Assembly (NCBI GenBank): GCA_902611465.1
Contig: CACLZS010000002.1
Span: 62,001 to 126,000, forward strand
Reading direction: 5' to 3'
Length of the DNA stretch: 64,000 nucleotides
From: an uncultured Pelagibacteraceae bacterium
GTDB lineage: Bacteria > Pseudomonadota > Alphaproteobacteria > Pelagibacterales > Pelagibacteraceae
Both the position numbers and the translations under genes were made by a program. Below are positions 37,032 through 46,536 of this stretch, one piece after another; within the stretch, counting starts at the first letter, position 1, and every line of letters begins with the position of its first letter. The notes under the pieces are model-generated. The model searched no databases, was not told the DNA's origin, and worked only from the letters and a program-made list of their open reading frames with translations.

Positions 37032-37676
37032 ATGAGTAAAATATTTCCAAAAATACACAATGAAGGATACAAATTTATTATTATTTTTGCAATCGTAACT
37101 ATAATTCTCTATTTCCTAAACGGATTTCTAGGTTTTATAGGATTGGTATTAACTATTTGGTGTTATTATTTTTTTAGAGACCCTGAAAGAACTTCAATAG
37201 GTGATGATAACTATCTTACAAGTCCAGCCGATGGAGTTGTACTGCAAGTAATGGATACTAATGGTCCAAAAGAATTAGGTTTAGAAAATAAACAAATGAA
37301 AAAAATAAGTATTTTTATGGATGTGTTTGATTGCCATGTAAATAGGTCGCCATGTTCCGGAGCAATATCCGAGATACTTTATAAACCAGGAAAGTTTTTT
37401 AATGCATCTTTAGATAAGGCTAGTGAAGATAATGAAAGAAATTATTATAAAATAAAAAATTCTGAAGGAGAAGATATAATTGTCGTCCAAATAGCAGGAC
37501 TTGTTGCAAGACGGATTGTAACAGAGGTTTCTAAAGATGAGCTTGTAGAACAAGGTTCAAGAATAGGAATGATTAGATTTGGAAGTAGAGCTGATATGTA
37601 TTTTGAAAATTATACTCCTTTGGTAAAAGTTGATCAAAAAACTATAGCTGGCGAAACTTTAATTGCAAAAAAATAA
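37032..37676 (+). CDS. psd: Phosphatidylserine decarboxylase proenzyme (short type)
   Basis: 214 residues of the compact Psd-A type. It makes phosphatidylethanolamine from phosphatidylserine at the inner membrane. Two N-terminal hydrophobic segments (about 18-48), FRDPER, SPADG, 'DVFDCHVNRSPCSG' and the self-cleavage site RFGSR (G184-S185), where the Ser becomes the pyruvoyl group. pssA follows after four bases, so the PS-to-PE pathway is one operon. Confidence 0.94.
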   Translation: MSKIFPKIHNEGYKFIIIFAIVTIILYFLNGFLGFIGLVLTIWCYYFFRDPERTSIGDDNYLTSPADGVVLQVMDTNGPKELGLENKQMKKISIFMDVFDCHVNRSPCSGAISEILYKPGKFFNASLDKASEDNERNYYKIKNSEGEDIIVVQIAGLVARRIVTEVSKDELVEQGSRIGMIRFGSRADMYFENYTPLVKVDQKTIAGETLIAKK

Positions 37677-37680
37677 TTTA

Positions 37681-38478
37681 ATGGAGCCTCAAAATAAAAA
37701 TATTAAATTAGTTTCTAGTAAAAAAACAAGAGTTATTCTTCCAAATATTTTAACACTTGTTGGAGTATGTATTGGACTAACTTCAATAAAGTTTGCATTT
37801 GATGGTAAATTTGAATTATCAATTATCGCAGTTATTGTTGCTGCAATTATTGATGGATTAGACGGTAGAATTGCAAGGTTAATTAAAGGAACTTCTAAAG
37901 TTGGAAAAGAATTAGACTCTCTTACTGATGTTATAAGTTTTGGTGTTGCCCCAGCTTTTATAATGTATTTTTGGGCGTTGTCTGAAACTGGAAGAGTAGG
38001 TTGGTTAATTTCATTAATTTATGTTGTTTGTGTTGCACTTAGACTTGCAAGGTTTAATGTTTCATCAAACGAAGAGAGTTCTTGGAAAGATAATTTTTTT
38101 GAAGGTATTCCTTCTCCAGCAGGTGGAGTTCTTGTTTTAATGCCTTTGATATTAAGTATTAGTGAATTTCAGTTTTTAAACTTAAATTACCAAATTATGG
38201 TACCAATTATGTTTATAATTGTTTCAATACTATTAATAAGCAAAATACCAACTTATTCTTTTAAAAGGATAGCTGTCCCAAGAAGTACATCAATATTTTT
38301 GTTATTTGGAATAATCTTATATTTTGGCTTAATTCTCGTTTATACATTTAATGCTATTATTATTTCAGGTTTAATTTATTTGTTAATGGTACCAATAAGT
38401 TCAATGCATTATCTTATGACCAAAAAAAATGCTAAAGCCATCGCAGATGATACTGATCATCATGAAGATGTGTTATAA
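37681..38478 (+). CDS. pssA: CDP-diacylglycerol-serine O-phosphatidyltransferase
   Basis: 265 residues, polytopic, with the complete CDP-alcohol phosphotransferase signature D-G-x2-A-R-x8-G-x3-D-x3-D, starting DGRIAR near residue 61 and ending DSLTD. It makes phosphatidylserine, substrate for the upstream Psd. The ATG at 37681 (MEPQNKN) comes right after the psd stop. An in-frame TTG at 37663 would overlap psd and is less likely. About eight hydrophobic helices. Confidence 0.94.
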   Translation: MEPQNKNIKLVSSKKTRVILPNILTLVGVCIGLTSIKFAFDGKFELSIIAVIVAAIIDGLDGRIARLIKGTSKVGKELDSLTDVISFGVAPAFIMYFWALSETGRVGWLISLIYVVCVALRLARFNVSSNEESSWKDNFFEGIPSPAGGVLVLMPLILSISEFQFLNLNYQIMVPIMFIIVSILLISKIPTYSFKRIAVPRSTSIFLLFGIILYFGLILVYTFNAIIISGLIYLLMVPISSMHYLMTKKNAKAIADDTDHHEDVL

Positions 38479-39378
38479 ATGAGGGAAAATACAATAATCT
38501 CATTAGCAGATTCAAATTATTTCAATCTTCTTAACGAATTAATTGATTCAATTAATAGATTTGAACAAAGCAAAACATTAGATATTTGCATCATGGATGC
38601 AGGATTAACTGATGAACAAATTAAAATATTAGAAAAAAAAGTATTCCAAATCAAAAAGGCTGAGTGGGATATAGAAGTTCCAAATTTTAAGATAAAAGGA
38701 AGAGAGTGGTTGAAAAGTCAGGTATCTAGAGCATTCTTACCAAATTATTTTCCAGGATATAAAAAATATTTATGGATAGATGCTGATGCATGGGTAAACT
38801 CTTGGTATGCAATTGATCTTTATTTTAAAGGATGTGAGAATAATAAATTATCAATAGCAACATCAGCAGATAGATCCTATGGAAGAGTTTTAAGAGCAGA
38901 ATGGGTATTTGGAAGTTTTGCAAGAATAAAATCACAAAATTACAAACATGCTAAATCATCTGGATTTTCAGAAAAAGTTTCAAGAGAAGTGGCACTTAAA
39001 CCTCATTTGAATATTGGATTGTTTTGTTTGGAAGAAAGCGCTCCTCATTGGGAAATATGGCAAAAAAATTTAAAAAAAGCATTGTCCTCTGGAAAAATTT
39101 GGGGTTCAGAGCAAATAGCAATGAATATTACAATATATTCAGATAATTTAGAGGTAGAAATTTTACCTGCCTATTGTAACTGGACTCTAATTGAAGCAAT
39201 TAAATTTGACAAAAAACAAAATACTTTTGTAGAACCTTATTTACCAAATCATGTTATAGGAATTATTCATTTAGCAGGAAAAAATAATGATAATATTAGA
39301 AATAATAAAAATTATATATCCAAAATTAAAACATTGGATGGAGATATAATTGAAAAATCTTTAAGATTTGAGAATTAG
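38479..39378 (+). CDS. Glycosyltransferase, GT8-like
   Basis: 299 residues starting on the base after the pssA stop. The core has a nucleotide-sugar-type D-x-D motif in YLWIDADAWV (about residue 97-106), an upstream 'SLADSNYFNLLNELIDS' (split) Rossmann-like start, and 'HLNIGLFCLEESA', typical of GT8/hypothetical sugar transferases. The acceptor is unknown. Its place between phospholipid genes and rlmE gives no firm clue, although glycolipid synthesis would fit. Confidence 0.65.
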   Translation: MRENTIISLADSNYFNLLNELIDSINRFEQSKTLDICIMDAGLTDEQIKILEKKVFQIKKAEWDIEVPNFKIKGREWLKSQVSRAFLPNYFPGYKKYLWIDADAWVNSWYAIDLYFKGCENNKLSIATSADRSYGRVLRAEWVFGSFARIKSQNYKHAKSSGFSEKVSREVALKPHLNIGLFCLEESAPHWEIWQKNLKKALSSGKIWGSEQIAMNITIYSDNLEVEILPAYCNWTLIEAIKFDKKQNTFVEPYLPNHVIGIIHLAGKNNDNIRNNKNYISKIKTLDGDIIEKSLRFEN

Positions 39379-39990
39379 TTGAAAAAGAATAAATTTTCTA
39401 AGAATTGGATCATTAAGCAAAAAAGAGATATTTACGTAAAAAAATCAAAATTAGAGGGTTATAGGTCAAGGGCAGTATATAAATTGCAAGAGATAAACGA
39501 TAAATTTAAAATAATCAAAAATAATATTTTAGTTATAGATCTTGGTGCAGCCCCCGGAAGCTGGTCTCAGTATATATCGAGAAATTTTGGTAATTCTAAA
39601 ATAATTTCAATTGATTTAAAAGATATTGAGCCAATTAAGAATTTAGTACATATCAAAGGGGACTTTACTGAAGAGCAGCAAAAAAAAAATATCAAAAGTT
39701 ATTTTGGTAAGAAAGTAGATCTTATAGTCTCTGATATGGCAGTTAATACCACAGGCAATAAAAGTGTGGATTCCCTAGTTACAGGAGAATTATGTATAGA
39801 AGCAATGAATTTTGCTATTGAATTACTTAATAAAAAAGGAAATTTTATTTCTAAACTTTTTATGGGATCATCTTTTAACGAGATTGTCGCATTAGGAAAA
39901 AAATCTTTTAAAGATGTAGATATCTTCAAGCCACCTTCAAGCAGAAAAGACTCTAAAGAAAATTTTATTATTTGTAGAAATTTGAGATAG
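39379..39990 (+). CDS. rlmE: 23S rRNA 2'-O-ribose methyltransferase RlmE
   Basis: 203 residues of the FtsJ family, methylating U2552 of 23S rRNA in the A-loop. The SAM motif DLGAAPGSW is at 54-62 and the catalytic tetrad is complete: K35 (RAVYKL), D119 (VSDMA), K159 (FISKLF) and E194 (DSKENFI). The start is a TTG placed right after the upstream stop codon (TAGTTG), so translation is probably coupled and low. Confidence 0.92.
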   Translation: MKKNKFSKNWIIKQKRDIYVKKSKLEGYRSRAVYKLQEINDKFKIIKNNILVIDLGAAPGSWSQYISRNFGNSKIISIDLKDIEPIKNLVHIKGDFTEEQQKKNIKSYFGKKVDLIVSDMAVNTTGNKSVDSLVTGELCIEAMNFAIELLNKKGNFISKLFMGSSFNEIVALGKKSFKDVDIFKPPSSRKDSKENFIICRNLR

Positions 39991-40029
39991 TTATCCTTTT
40001 ATTTTTTCAAGAATCATTTATATAAGGAC

Positions 40030-41094
40030 ATGGAAACTATTAAAGAAGCTTTAACATTTGATGATGTTACATTAGCTCCAAATTACTCATCAATCCTACC
40101 TAGTGAAGTAAACACCTCCATAAATTTAACAGAAAGTCTAAAGATGAAAATACCACTTCTGTCATCTGCAATGGATACTGTTACAGAGTCTTCAATGGGA
40201 ATTGCTATGGGGAGAGCTGGGGGATTAGGAATAATTCATAGAAACTTAAATATTGAAGAACAGATTAAAGAAATTAGAAAAGTAAAATCAAAAAAAATAT
40301 TAGTAGGTGCAGCAGTTGGTGCAAATGAAAAAGAATTAAAGAGAGCTGAAAAATTATTAAAAGAAAACTTAGACATAATAGTAATTGATACAGCACACGG
40401 ACATACCAAAAAAGTAGGAGATATAATTAAAAAAATAAAAAAAATACGTCCCAAAAAAACAGCAATTTGTGCTGGAAATATAGCTACAGCAGAAGCTGCA
40501 AAGTTTTTGGTTGGATTAGGTGTTGACATTATAAAAGTAGGAATAGGCCCAGGATCTATTTGTACAACAAGACTTGTAGCAGGGATAGGAGTTCCACAAT
40601 TAAGTGCAATTATAAATGTTAAAAAAGGTATTGGGAAAAGTAAAACAAGTTTAATTGCTGACGGTGGAATTAAATTTTCTGGTGATATTGCTAAAGCATT
40701 AGCTGCTGGAGCAGATGCAGTTATGATAGGTTCATTATTTGCAGGTACAGATGAAGCACCTGGAAAAAAAATAAAGAAAAATGGTAAATTATATAAATAT
40801 TTCAGAGGTATGGGGTCAATAGGTGCAATGAATAAAGGTTCAGCAGATAGATATTTTCAAACGAAACAAAAAGATACATCAAAATATGTAGCGGAAGGTG
40901 TAGAGGGATACATTAAATACAAAGGTAAAGTCGATAAAATAATATACAATTTAGTTGGAGGTTTGAAATCTTCAATGGGTTACATGGGAGCTAAGAAAGT
41001 AATTGATCTGAGAAAAAAACCAAAATTTGTTAAAATTACTAAAGCAGGTTTTTATGAAAGTATGGTACATAATATAGATGTTGTTAAAAAATAA
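40030..41094 (+). CDS. guaB: IMP dehydrogenase lacking the CBS (Bateman) domain
   Basis: 354 residues against about 485-490 in most bacteria. It converts IMP to XMP, the committed step to GMP. The catalytic barrel is intact: TFDDVTLAPN, SSAMDTVTE, GIGPGSICTTR with nucleophile C178, the flap 'YFRGMGSIGAMNKGSADRY' (split) and GVEGYIKYKG. The paired CBS regulatory domains that normally sit between 'EIRKVK' and 'VGAAVG' are cleanly absent at residue 86-92. It should therefore lack purine-nucleotide allostery. guaA follows two genes later. Confidence 0.94.
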   Translation: METIKEALTFDDVTLAPNYSSILPSEVNTSINLTESLKMKIPLLSSAMDTVTESSMGIAMGRAGGLGIIHRNLNIEEQIKEIRKVKSKKILVGAAVGANEKELKRAEKLLKENLDIIVIDTAHGHTKKVGDIIKKIKKIRPKKTAICAGNIATAEAAKFLVGLGVDIIKVGIGPGSICTTRLVAGIGVPQLSAIINVKKGIGKSKTSLIADGGIKFSGDIAKALAAGADAVMIGSLFAGTDEAPGKKIKKNGKLYKYFRGMGSIGAMNKGSADRYFQTKQKDTSKYVAEGVEGYIKYKGKVDKIIYNLVGGLKSSMGYMGAKKVIDLRKKPKFVKITKAGFYESMVHNIDVVKK

Positions 41095-41096
41095 CT

Positions 41097-41525
41097 ATGA
41101 AATACTTAATTTTAATTTTTATATTTATTTCATTTAGCCTTTTTGCTAAGGCGAATGAAAATAATTTTTTTAAGGAAGCCAAGGATTTATTTGACAAGGA
41201 AAAATATGAAGATTCAAAGTTTTTATTTCATAGAAATATAGTCTATAACCCAAAAGACTCAGCATCCTACCTCTATTTAGCTAAAATTTTTAAAATTGAA
41301 GAAGATAAAAGACAAGAAGAAAAGAATATAAAAACTACTTTACTTTTAGACCCTAAGAATGAAGAGGCAATGTTCCTTTTAATTGATATGGAATTAGAAA
41401 GATCAAATTTTTCAAAAGCAGATGAATTGAGTAAAGATTTTAAGAAAATTTGTGTAGAAATGTGTGATAAAATTACTTCAATTGAAAGTCGTTTAAAAGA
41501 TTTTGAAAGAAAAGATGCGTCTTGA
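41097..41525 (+). CDS. Small secreted TPR-like protein
   Basis: 142 residues, signal peptide ending LFAKANE (about 18-20), then two or three tetratricopeptide-like helical pairs: '[19 protein letters not shown]', '[15 protein letters not shown]' and '[23 protein letters not shown]' (each split here). It starts two bases after guaB and its 3' end overlaps the guaA start by 11 bp, so it is embedded in the guanine operon. Probably a periplasmic scaffolding protein; no specific role can be given. Confidence 0.65.
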   Translation: MKYLILIFIFISFSLFAKANENNFFKEAKDLFDKEKYEDSKFLFHRNIVYNPKDSASYLYLAKIFKIEEDKRQEEKNIKTTLLLDPKNEEAMFLLIDMELERSNFSKADELSKDFKKICVEMCDKITSIESRLKDFERKDAS

Positions 41526-43077
41526 GGATACTCTCAATAAAATACTAATTGTAGACTTTGGTTCCCAATTTACACAGTTAATTGCAAGAAAAATTAGAGA
41601 ACTGGGTATTTATTGTGAGATAGTAAGTCACAAAAAAATAGAAAAACTCACAAAGTTTGAAAAAAATATTAAAGGAATAGTTTTATCTGGTGGTCCTTTA
41701 AATGTCTATGAGAGTAAAAAAGTAAAATTTAATAATAAAATTCTTAAACTAGGAGTACCTGTGCTAGGCATATGTTTTGGTCATCAAATTATTTCAAAAG
41801 CAATGGGAGGAAGTGTAAGAAGCTCTAAACATAGAGAATTTGGGCTTGCTGAAGTAAAAGAAACTAGAAAAAGTAAGTTAACTGAAGATTTTTTTTCTAA
41901 GGGAAAAAATAATGTATGGATGAGCCACGCTGATCAAGTAACAAAGTTACCAAAAAATTTTAAAATAATTGCACAAAGTAAAAATTCTAAGATGTGTGTT
42001 ATTGAAAATGTTCAAAAAAAAATGTTTGGTATTCAATTTCACCCAGAGGTAAGTCATACAATTAAAGGAAAACTAATATTAAAAAATTTTATATTTTCTA
42101 TATGTAAATTATCTAAAAATTGGTCCTCAAGGGATCAGAAAAAAAAATTAATAAATGAAGTAAGAAATAGAGTAGGAAATTCAAAGGTTATTTGTGCATT
42201 ATCTGGAGGAGTTGATAGCAGTGTAGTTGCTAAATTACTATCAAATGCTATTGGAAAAAAATTAACATGCATATTTGTCAATACAGGACTACTTAGGAAA
42301 GATGAAGAAAAGCAAGTTGTCGACACATTTAAGAAGAGATTTAAAATTAATCTAATCTATGTAAATGCAGAAAATTTATTTTTATCTAAATTAAAAAATA
42401 TTTCTGATCCAGAAAAAAAAAGAAAAATAATAGGAAATCTTTTTATTAAAATATTTGAAAAATATGCAAATAAAATTAAAAATGTAAAATTTTTGGCTCA
42501 AGGAACTTTGTACCCTGATCTAATTGAAAGTAAGTCTGTAACTGGAAGCCAAACATCAAAAATAAAATCTCATCATAATGTGGGAGGTTTGCCAAAAAAA
42601 ATGAAACTTAAATTAGTAGAACCACTTAAATATCTTTTTAAAGATGAAGTCAGAAAACTAGGATTAGAACTTGGATTAAGTTATGAAATAATATCTAGAC
42701 ACCCATTTCCTGGACCAGGCCTTGCAATTAGAATGCCTGGCATAATAACTAAAGAAAAAATAAAAATTTTAAAAGAAGCAGATAATTACTTTATCAAATC
42801 TTTAAAAGACAACAATTTATATCATAAGATTTGGCAGGCTTACGCAGCCTTACTTCCTGTTAAGACTGTCGGTGTAATGGGCGACAATAGAACTTATGAG
42901 TATCTTTGTCTGTTAAGAGCAATAACCTCAGAAGATGGTATGACAGCGGATTTTTTTCAATTTAAAAAATCCTTCATGCAGTCAATATCTAATCAAATTG
43001 TAAATAATATTAGAGGTATTAATAGAGTTGTTTATGATATTACTTCAAAGCCACCAAGCACTATTGAATTGGAATAA
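41515..43077 (+). CDS. guaA: GMP synthase (glutamine-hydrolysing)
   Basis: 520 residues that aminate XMP to GMP. N-terminal class-I amidotransferase with [19 protein letters not shown], catalytic Cys in GICFGHQ and His/Glu in QFHPEV. The ATP-pyrophosphatase P-loop is SGGVDSSV, and the C-terminal dimerisation domain ends KPPSTIELE. The ATG at 41515 (MRLEDTLNK) is preferred over a TTG twelve bases upstream. With guaB in the same run, this gives the whole IMP-to-GMP branch. Confidence 0.97.
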   Translation: MRLEDTLNKILIVDFGSQFTQLIARKIRELGIYCEIVSHKKIEKLTKFEKNIKGIVLSGGPLNVYESKKVKFNNKILKLGVPVLGICFGHQIISKAMGGSVRSSKHREFGLAEVKETRKSKLTEDFFSKGKNNVWMSHADQVTKLPKNFKIIAQSKNSKMCVIENVQKKMFGIQFHPEVSHTIKGKLILKNFIFSICKLSKNWSSRDQKKKLINEVRNRVGNSKVICALSGGVDSSVVAKLLSNAIGKKLTCIFVNTGLLRKDEEKQVVDTFKKRFKINLIYVNAENLFLSKLKNISDPEKKRKIIGNLFIKIFEKYANKIKNVKFLAQGTLYPDLIESKSVTGSQTSKIKSHHNVGGLPKKMKLKLVEPLKYLFKDEVRKLGLELGLSYEIISRHPFPGPGLAIRMPGIITKEKIKILKEADNYFIKSLKDNNLYHKIWQAYAALLPVKTVGVMGDNRTYEYLCLLRAITSEDGMTADFFQFKKSFMQSISNQIVNNIRGINRVVYDITSKPPSTIELE

Positions 43078-43097
43078 TAAGCCTGTATAAATAAATT

Positions 43098-43517
43098 ATG
43101 AAATATTTACATACAATGATTAGAGTTTCAAATATTGAAGATTCACTCAAATTTTTTTGTGATGGATTAGGATTAATAGAAACAAGAAGAAAAGAAAGCG
43201 AAAAGGGGAGATACACACTAGTTTTCCTAGCAGCTCCAAATGACAAAAATGCTGAAATTGAACTAACTTATAACTGGGATGGAGACAATTTAGGTGAAGG
43301 ATCTAGAAATTTTGGACATTTAGCTTACAGAGTTGATAATATTTATGAGACTTGTCAAAGATTAAAAGATATGGGTTACACGATAAACAGACCCCCTAGA
43401 GATGGTCACATGGCTTTTGTAAGATCACCAGATAAAATTTCAGTTGAAATTCTTCAAGATGGTTATTTAGAACCCATCGAGCCTTGGAAATCTATGGAAA
43501 ATACGGGCACTTGGTAA
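43098..43517 (+). CDS. gloA: Lactoylglutathione lyase (glyoxalase I)
   Basis: 139 residues of the single-domain VOC fold. Metal ligands of the nickel/cobalt-type bacterial enzyme can be placed: H5 ([10 protein letters not shown]), E (IELTYNW), H (FGHLAYRV) and E (VEILQ). With glutathione it detoxifies methylglyoxal. Family features '[13 protein letters not shown]' and '[10 protein letters not shown]' are typical. It stands alone between guaA and panB with short gaps. Confidence 0.93.
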   Translation: MKYLHTMIRVSNIEDSLKFFCDGLGLIETRRKESEKGRYTLVFLAAPNDKNAEIELTYNWDGDNLGEGSRNFGHLAYRVDNIYETCQRLKDMGYTINRPPRDGHMAFVRSPDKISVEILQDGYLEPIEPWKSMENTGTW

Positions 43518-43527
43518 GCAAATATTT

Positions 43528-44307
43528 ATGCTTACAAAAATAAGTAGGCTTATTCTAAAAAAAAAAAATAAGTCAAAAATTGTTTGTTTAACTGCTTATT
43601 CAAAAAATATTGCAGAAGAGATTGATAGCTACGTAGATTTAATACTTGTAGGTGATTCATTAGGGTCAGTTTTGTATAATTTTGAAACTACAAGAAAAGT
43701 AAATTTATCAATGATGATTGAGCACTCCAAGAGTGTAAGAAAAGGAGTTAAAAAAAGTTTAATGATCGTAGACATGCCTTTCAATACATACAACAATAAA
43801 TCTCAAGCACTTAAAAATTGTAAAAAAGTAATGAAAGAAACAAAATGTGATGGAATAAAATTAGAGGGAGGCAGAAAAATTACAGAAATTATAAAATATT
43901 TAATTAAATTTAAAATTCCTGTAATGGGTCATATAGGTATAACACCACAAACTGTAAGAGGTAAATTTAGGTACAAAGGCAAAACTGATCTAGAAATAAA
44001 AAATTTGTTAAAAGATTCTAAGTCATTAGAAGAAGCTGGAGTATTTGCAATTGTTTTAGAATGTATTGAAAAAAAAGTTTCGAAAGAAATTACAGGGTCA
44101 ATTAAAATTCCCACAATAGGAATAGGTTCATCAAAATTTTGTGATGGTCAGATTTTAGTCACAGATGATTTATTGGGTTTGACAGATACGAAAGTCAAAT
44201 TTGTAAAAAGATATACTAATTTGAAAAGCAATGTAAGAAATGCAGTTAAAAAGTTTAAATTAGATGTTAAAAGTGGGTCATACCCCTCATCTAAATATTC
44301 CTACTAA
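43528..44307 (+). CDS. panB: 3-methyl-2-oxobutanoate hydroxymethyltransferase (ketopantoate synthase)
   Basis: 259 residues. First step of pantothenate synthesis, adding a one-carbon unit from methylene-THF to 2-oxoisovalerate. Conserved segments: 'CLTAYSKNIAEEID', LVGDSLGSVLYNFETT (metal D), DMPFNTY, 'KLEGG', MGHIGITPQTV and IGIGSSKFCDGQILVTDD. No panC or panD lies nearby. The 3' end overlaps the convergent TerC-family gene by 4 bp. Confidence 0.93.
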   Translation: MLTKISRLILKKKNKSKIVCLTAYSKNIAEEIDSYVDLILVGDSLGSVLYNFETTRKVNLSMMIEHSKSVRKGVKKSLMIVDMPFNTYNNKSQALKNCKKVMKETKCDGIKLEGGRKITEIIKYLIKFKIPVMGHIGITPQTVRGKFRYKGKTDLEIKNLLKDSKSLEEAGVFAIVLECIEKKVSKEITGSIKIPTIGIGSSKFCDGQILVTDDLLGLTDTKVKFVKRYTNLKSNVRNAVKKFKLDVKSGSYPSSKYSY

Positions 44308-44918
44308 AAATACTTTTTAAATCCTTCGTTAATATTTAAAATTTCTAAATCCACAAGTCCGCCAATAATAAGTTGTATTGCAACTAAAAGAATAAATGCT
44401 AGACCAATATACACAACCCATAAATGTTTCTGTATATAATTAGCCAAGTAAGTTGCCATTGCTCCAGTAAGGACTACTGATAACAGCAAACCAAAAATCA
44501 TAAACCCAAAGTTACCCTTGGAAGCCCCAACAACTCCTATGACGTTATCAAAACTAATTGTGATATCTGCAAAGAGCACTTTATACATACCTTTTGCAAA
44601 TGAAGGTTCTAATGATTTTTTTGTGGGTGATTTTGATTTTTTCTGAATTTGAAAAAGATCTTTTCTCAAATCATTAACTATCCAAATTAAAAGTAACCCT
44701 CCCAAAATTTTTATAAAGTAGAATTTGAATAAATATGTTGCAAATACTGCAAATAGAACTTTAAAAACTAGAGCACCAACTACTCCCCAAAAAATTATCT
44801 TTTTTCTATTTTTAGGTACAAAATTAGCTGCAATTAAACCAATTATAATAGCGTTATCAGCAGCTAAGATTATATCTATAAAGATAATTTGTAATAAAAT
44901 AAGGGATTCTTCTATCAA
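44304..44918 (-). CDS. TerC-family integral membrane protein (YjbE-like)
   Basis: 204 residues with about six to seven hydrophobic helices and the TerC hallmarks: a membrane-embedded acidic pair in 'DIILAADNAIIIGL' and again 'DITISFDNVIGVVGAS'. TerC-type proteins are linked to metal (Mn) export or metallation of exported proteins. The short YjbE subtype is common in alphaproteobacteria. It diverges from the TRAP genes across a 113-bp spacer. Confidence 0.87.
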   Translation of the reverse strand: MIEESLILLQIIFIDIILAADNAIIIGLIAANFVPKNRKKIIFWGVVGALVFKVLFAVFATYLFKFYFIKILGGLLLIWIVNDLRKDLFQIQKKSKSPTKKSLEPSFAKGMYKVLFADITISFDNVIGVVGASKGNFGFMIFGLLLSVVLTGAMATYLANYIQKHLWVVYIGLAFILLVAIQLIIGGLVDLEILNINEGFKKYF

Positions 44919-44951
44919 GATGATTATATAATAGTAATTATTTTAAAATTT

Positions 44952-44979
44952 TCAATAAAACACATGAAATTTTTATTGA
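44952..44979. promoter_or_regulatory. Inverted repeat (9-bp arms) upstream of dctP
   Basis: TCAATAAAA (44952-44960) and TTTTATTGA (44971-44979) are exact reverse complements separated by ten bases (CACATGAAAT), in the spacer between the TerC-family gene and dctP. It could be an operator for either gene or a terminator-like element. GntR- or IclR-type regulators often control TRAP operons, but none is encoded here. Confidence 0.4.
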
Positions 44980-45031
44980 TTTAATAAATAATACATAATC
45001 AGATGTATTTTTTTAAAAATAAGGAGGATTA

Positions 45032-46003
45032 ATGAAAAATTTAAAAACTTTAATTTCTATTTTATTTTCTGTTTTGTTAACCGCTAACGTAAATGCTGCT
45101 GAGAAGTGGGATATGGCTTTAGCTTATGGTGCAAGCAATTTTCATTCAGCTAATGCTGCAGAATTTGCTAAAAACGTTTCAGAAAAAAGTGGAGGTAAAT
45201 TAACAATTGTAACTCATCCTGGCGGATCATTATTTAAAGGTGGAGAAATCTTTAGAGCAGTTAGAACTGGTCAAGCCCAAATGGGAGAAAGATTTATGTC
45301 TGCTCTTGGAAAAGTAGATCCTATTCTTGAGATTGACTCACAGCCATTCTTAGCAACATCTTACGATGATGCTATGAAACTTTACCAAGCATCGAAACCA
45401 GCAATCATAGAAAGCTTAAGTCAAAAAGGATTGGTATTTTTGTATGCTGTGCCATGGCCTGCACAAGGTTTGTATAGTAAAAATGAGATTAATAGTGTTT
45501 CAGATTTACAAGGTTTAAAATTTAGAGCTTATAATTCAGCAACAATTAGAATTGCTGAATTGACTGGTATGGCTCCGACAAAAATTGAAGCTGCAGAAAT
45601 AAGTCAAGCATTTTCAACTGGGGCAGTTGAGAGTATGATTACTTCGCCAACTACTGGAAAAAATAGTAAAATTTGGGAGAACGGAGTAAAATATTTCTAT
45701 GATATCGCTGCTTGGTTTCCAAAAAATATGGTAGTTGCTCATAGAGGATCTTGGAACAAACTAGATGCGGATACTCAAAATCTAATAATGAAAGAAGCAA
45801 CTGCTGCAGAAGAAAAAGGTTGGATGCTTTCTAGAGTTGGAAATATTGAAGATAAAAAAGCTTTAGCTGCTGCAGGAATGACCGTAGGCAAAGTAAACGC
45901 TGATTTAGAAAAACATTTCCAAAAAGTTGGAAAAAAAATGGCAAAGGAATGGAAGAAAAAGGCTGGCAAAACAGGAGCTAGCGTACTTGCTGCTTATAAA
46001 TAA
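45032..46003 (+). CDS. dctP: TRAP transporter solute-binding protein, DctP type
   Basis: 323 residues with a signal peptide ending VNAAE (about 22). The mature domain shows the DctP pattern: 'GGSLFKGGEIFRAVRTGQAQMGE', 'QGLYSKNEI', 'LKFRAYNSATIRIAELTGMAP' and the conserved R-x-x-x arginine clamp that binds an organic acid carboxylate. The Shine-Dalgarno AAGGAGG (45021-45027) is the strongest in the window, fitting the high expression typical of SAR11 binding proteins. Ligand cannot be read from sequence. The oxoprolinase genes nearby make a 5-oxoproline-like acid one candidate. Confidence 0.92.
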   Translation: MKNLKTLISILFSVLLTANVNAAEKWDMALAYGASNFHSANAAEFAKNVSEKSGGKLTIVTHPGGSLFKGGEIFRAVRTGQAQMGERFMSALGKVDPILEIDSQPFLATSYDDAMKLYQASKPAIIESLSQKGLVFLYAVPWPAQGLYSKNEINSVSDLQGLKFRAYNSATIRIAELTGMAPTKIEAAEISQAFSTGAVESMITSPTTGKNSKIWENGVKYFYDIAAWFPKNMVVAHRGSWNKLDADTQNLIMKEATAAEEKGWMLSRVGNIEDKKALAAAGMTVGKVNADLEKHFQKVGKKMAKEWKKKAGKTGASVLAAYK

Positions 46004-46018
46004 AATTAATATAATGAG

Positions 46019-46047
46019 AAAGGCCGTTTAAAAAAACGGCCTTTTTT
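46019..46047 (+). terminator. Intra-operon terminator between dctP and dctQ
   Basis: AAAGGCCGTTT (46019-46029) and AAACGGCCTTT (46034-46044) form an 11-bp perfect stem with an AAAA loop, and T residues run to 46047. The dctQ ATG is the very next base. Partial read-through would set a high binding-protein to permease ratio. Confidence 0.9.
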
Positions 46048-46536
46048 ATGTTACAAAAAATTAATAAATCTTTAAATAATCTTTATAATTTCTCAGGATA
46101 TATCGCTGCGTTTTTTTTAATTTTGATAGCAGTTTTTATTTTAACTGGGATTGCCTCAAGAATGTTTGGTTTTTATATAAGAGGTTTAGCTGAGTATTCT
46201 GGATACTGTATGGCAGCTTCCTCATTTTTTGCACTTTCATACACTTTTGTAAATGGAGGCCATATAAGGATCACATTATTTTTAGAAAAAGCTACTGACC
46301 TAAGAAAAAAGTTTCTAGAAATTTGGAGTTTAATTATTGCATCTATTTTTTCAGGATATATGGCCTTTTATTTTCTTAAAATGTTAAAGATATCTTATGA
46401 GTTTCAAGAAAGAAGTGAAGGAGCTGACGAAATTTTAATTTGGATACCCCAATCAAGTGTAGCAATTGGCTCATTATTATTTTTTGTATGTGTCTTTCAT
46501 CAATTAATTTTAAGAATAGTTAATAAGTATGATTGA
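46048..46536 (+). CDS. dctQ: TRAP transporter small permease, DctQ type
   Basis: 162 residues with four hydrophobic helices (about 18-40, 50-70, 90-112, 132-152). The family's 'GIASRMFGFYIRGLAEYSGYCMAASSFFAL' region and 'GGHIRITLFLEK' (each split here) are typical. It partners DctM to drive sodium-coupled solute import. Start ATG directly abuts the terminator T-run, with no Shine-Dalgarno outside the hairpin. It overlaps dctM by 8 bp. Confidence 0.92.
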   Translation: MLQKINKSLNNLYNFSGYIAAFFLILIAVFILTGIASRMFGFYIRGLAEYSGYCMAASSFFALSYTFVNGGHIRITLFLEKATDLRKKFLEIWSLIIASIFSGYMAFYFLKMLKISYEFQERSEGADEILIWIPQSSVAIGSLLFFVCVFHQLILRIVNKYD

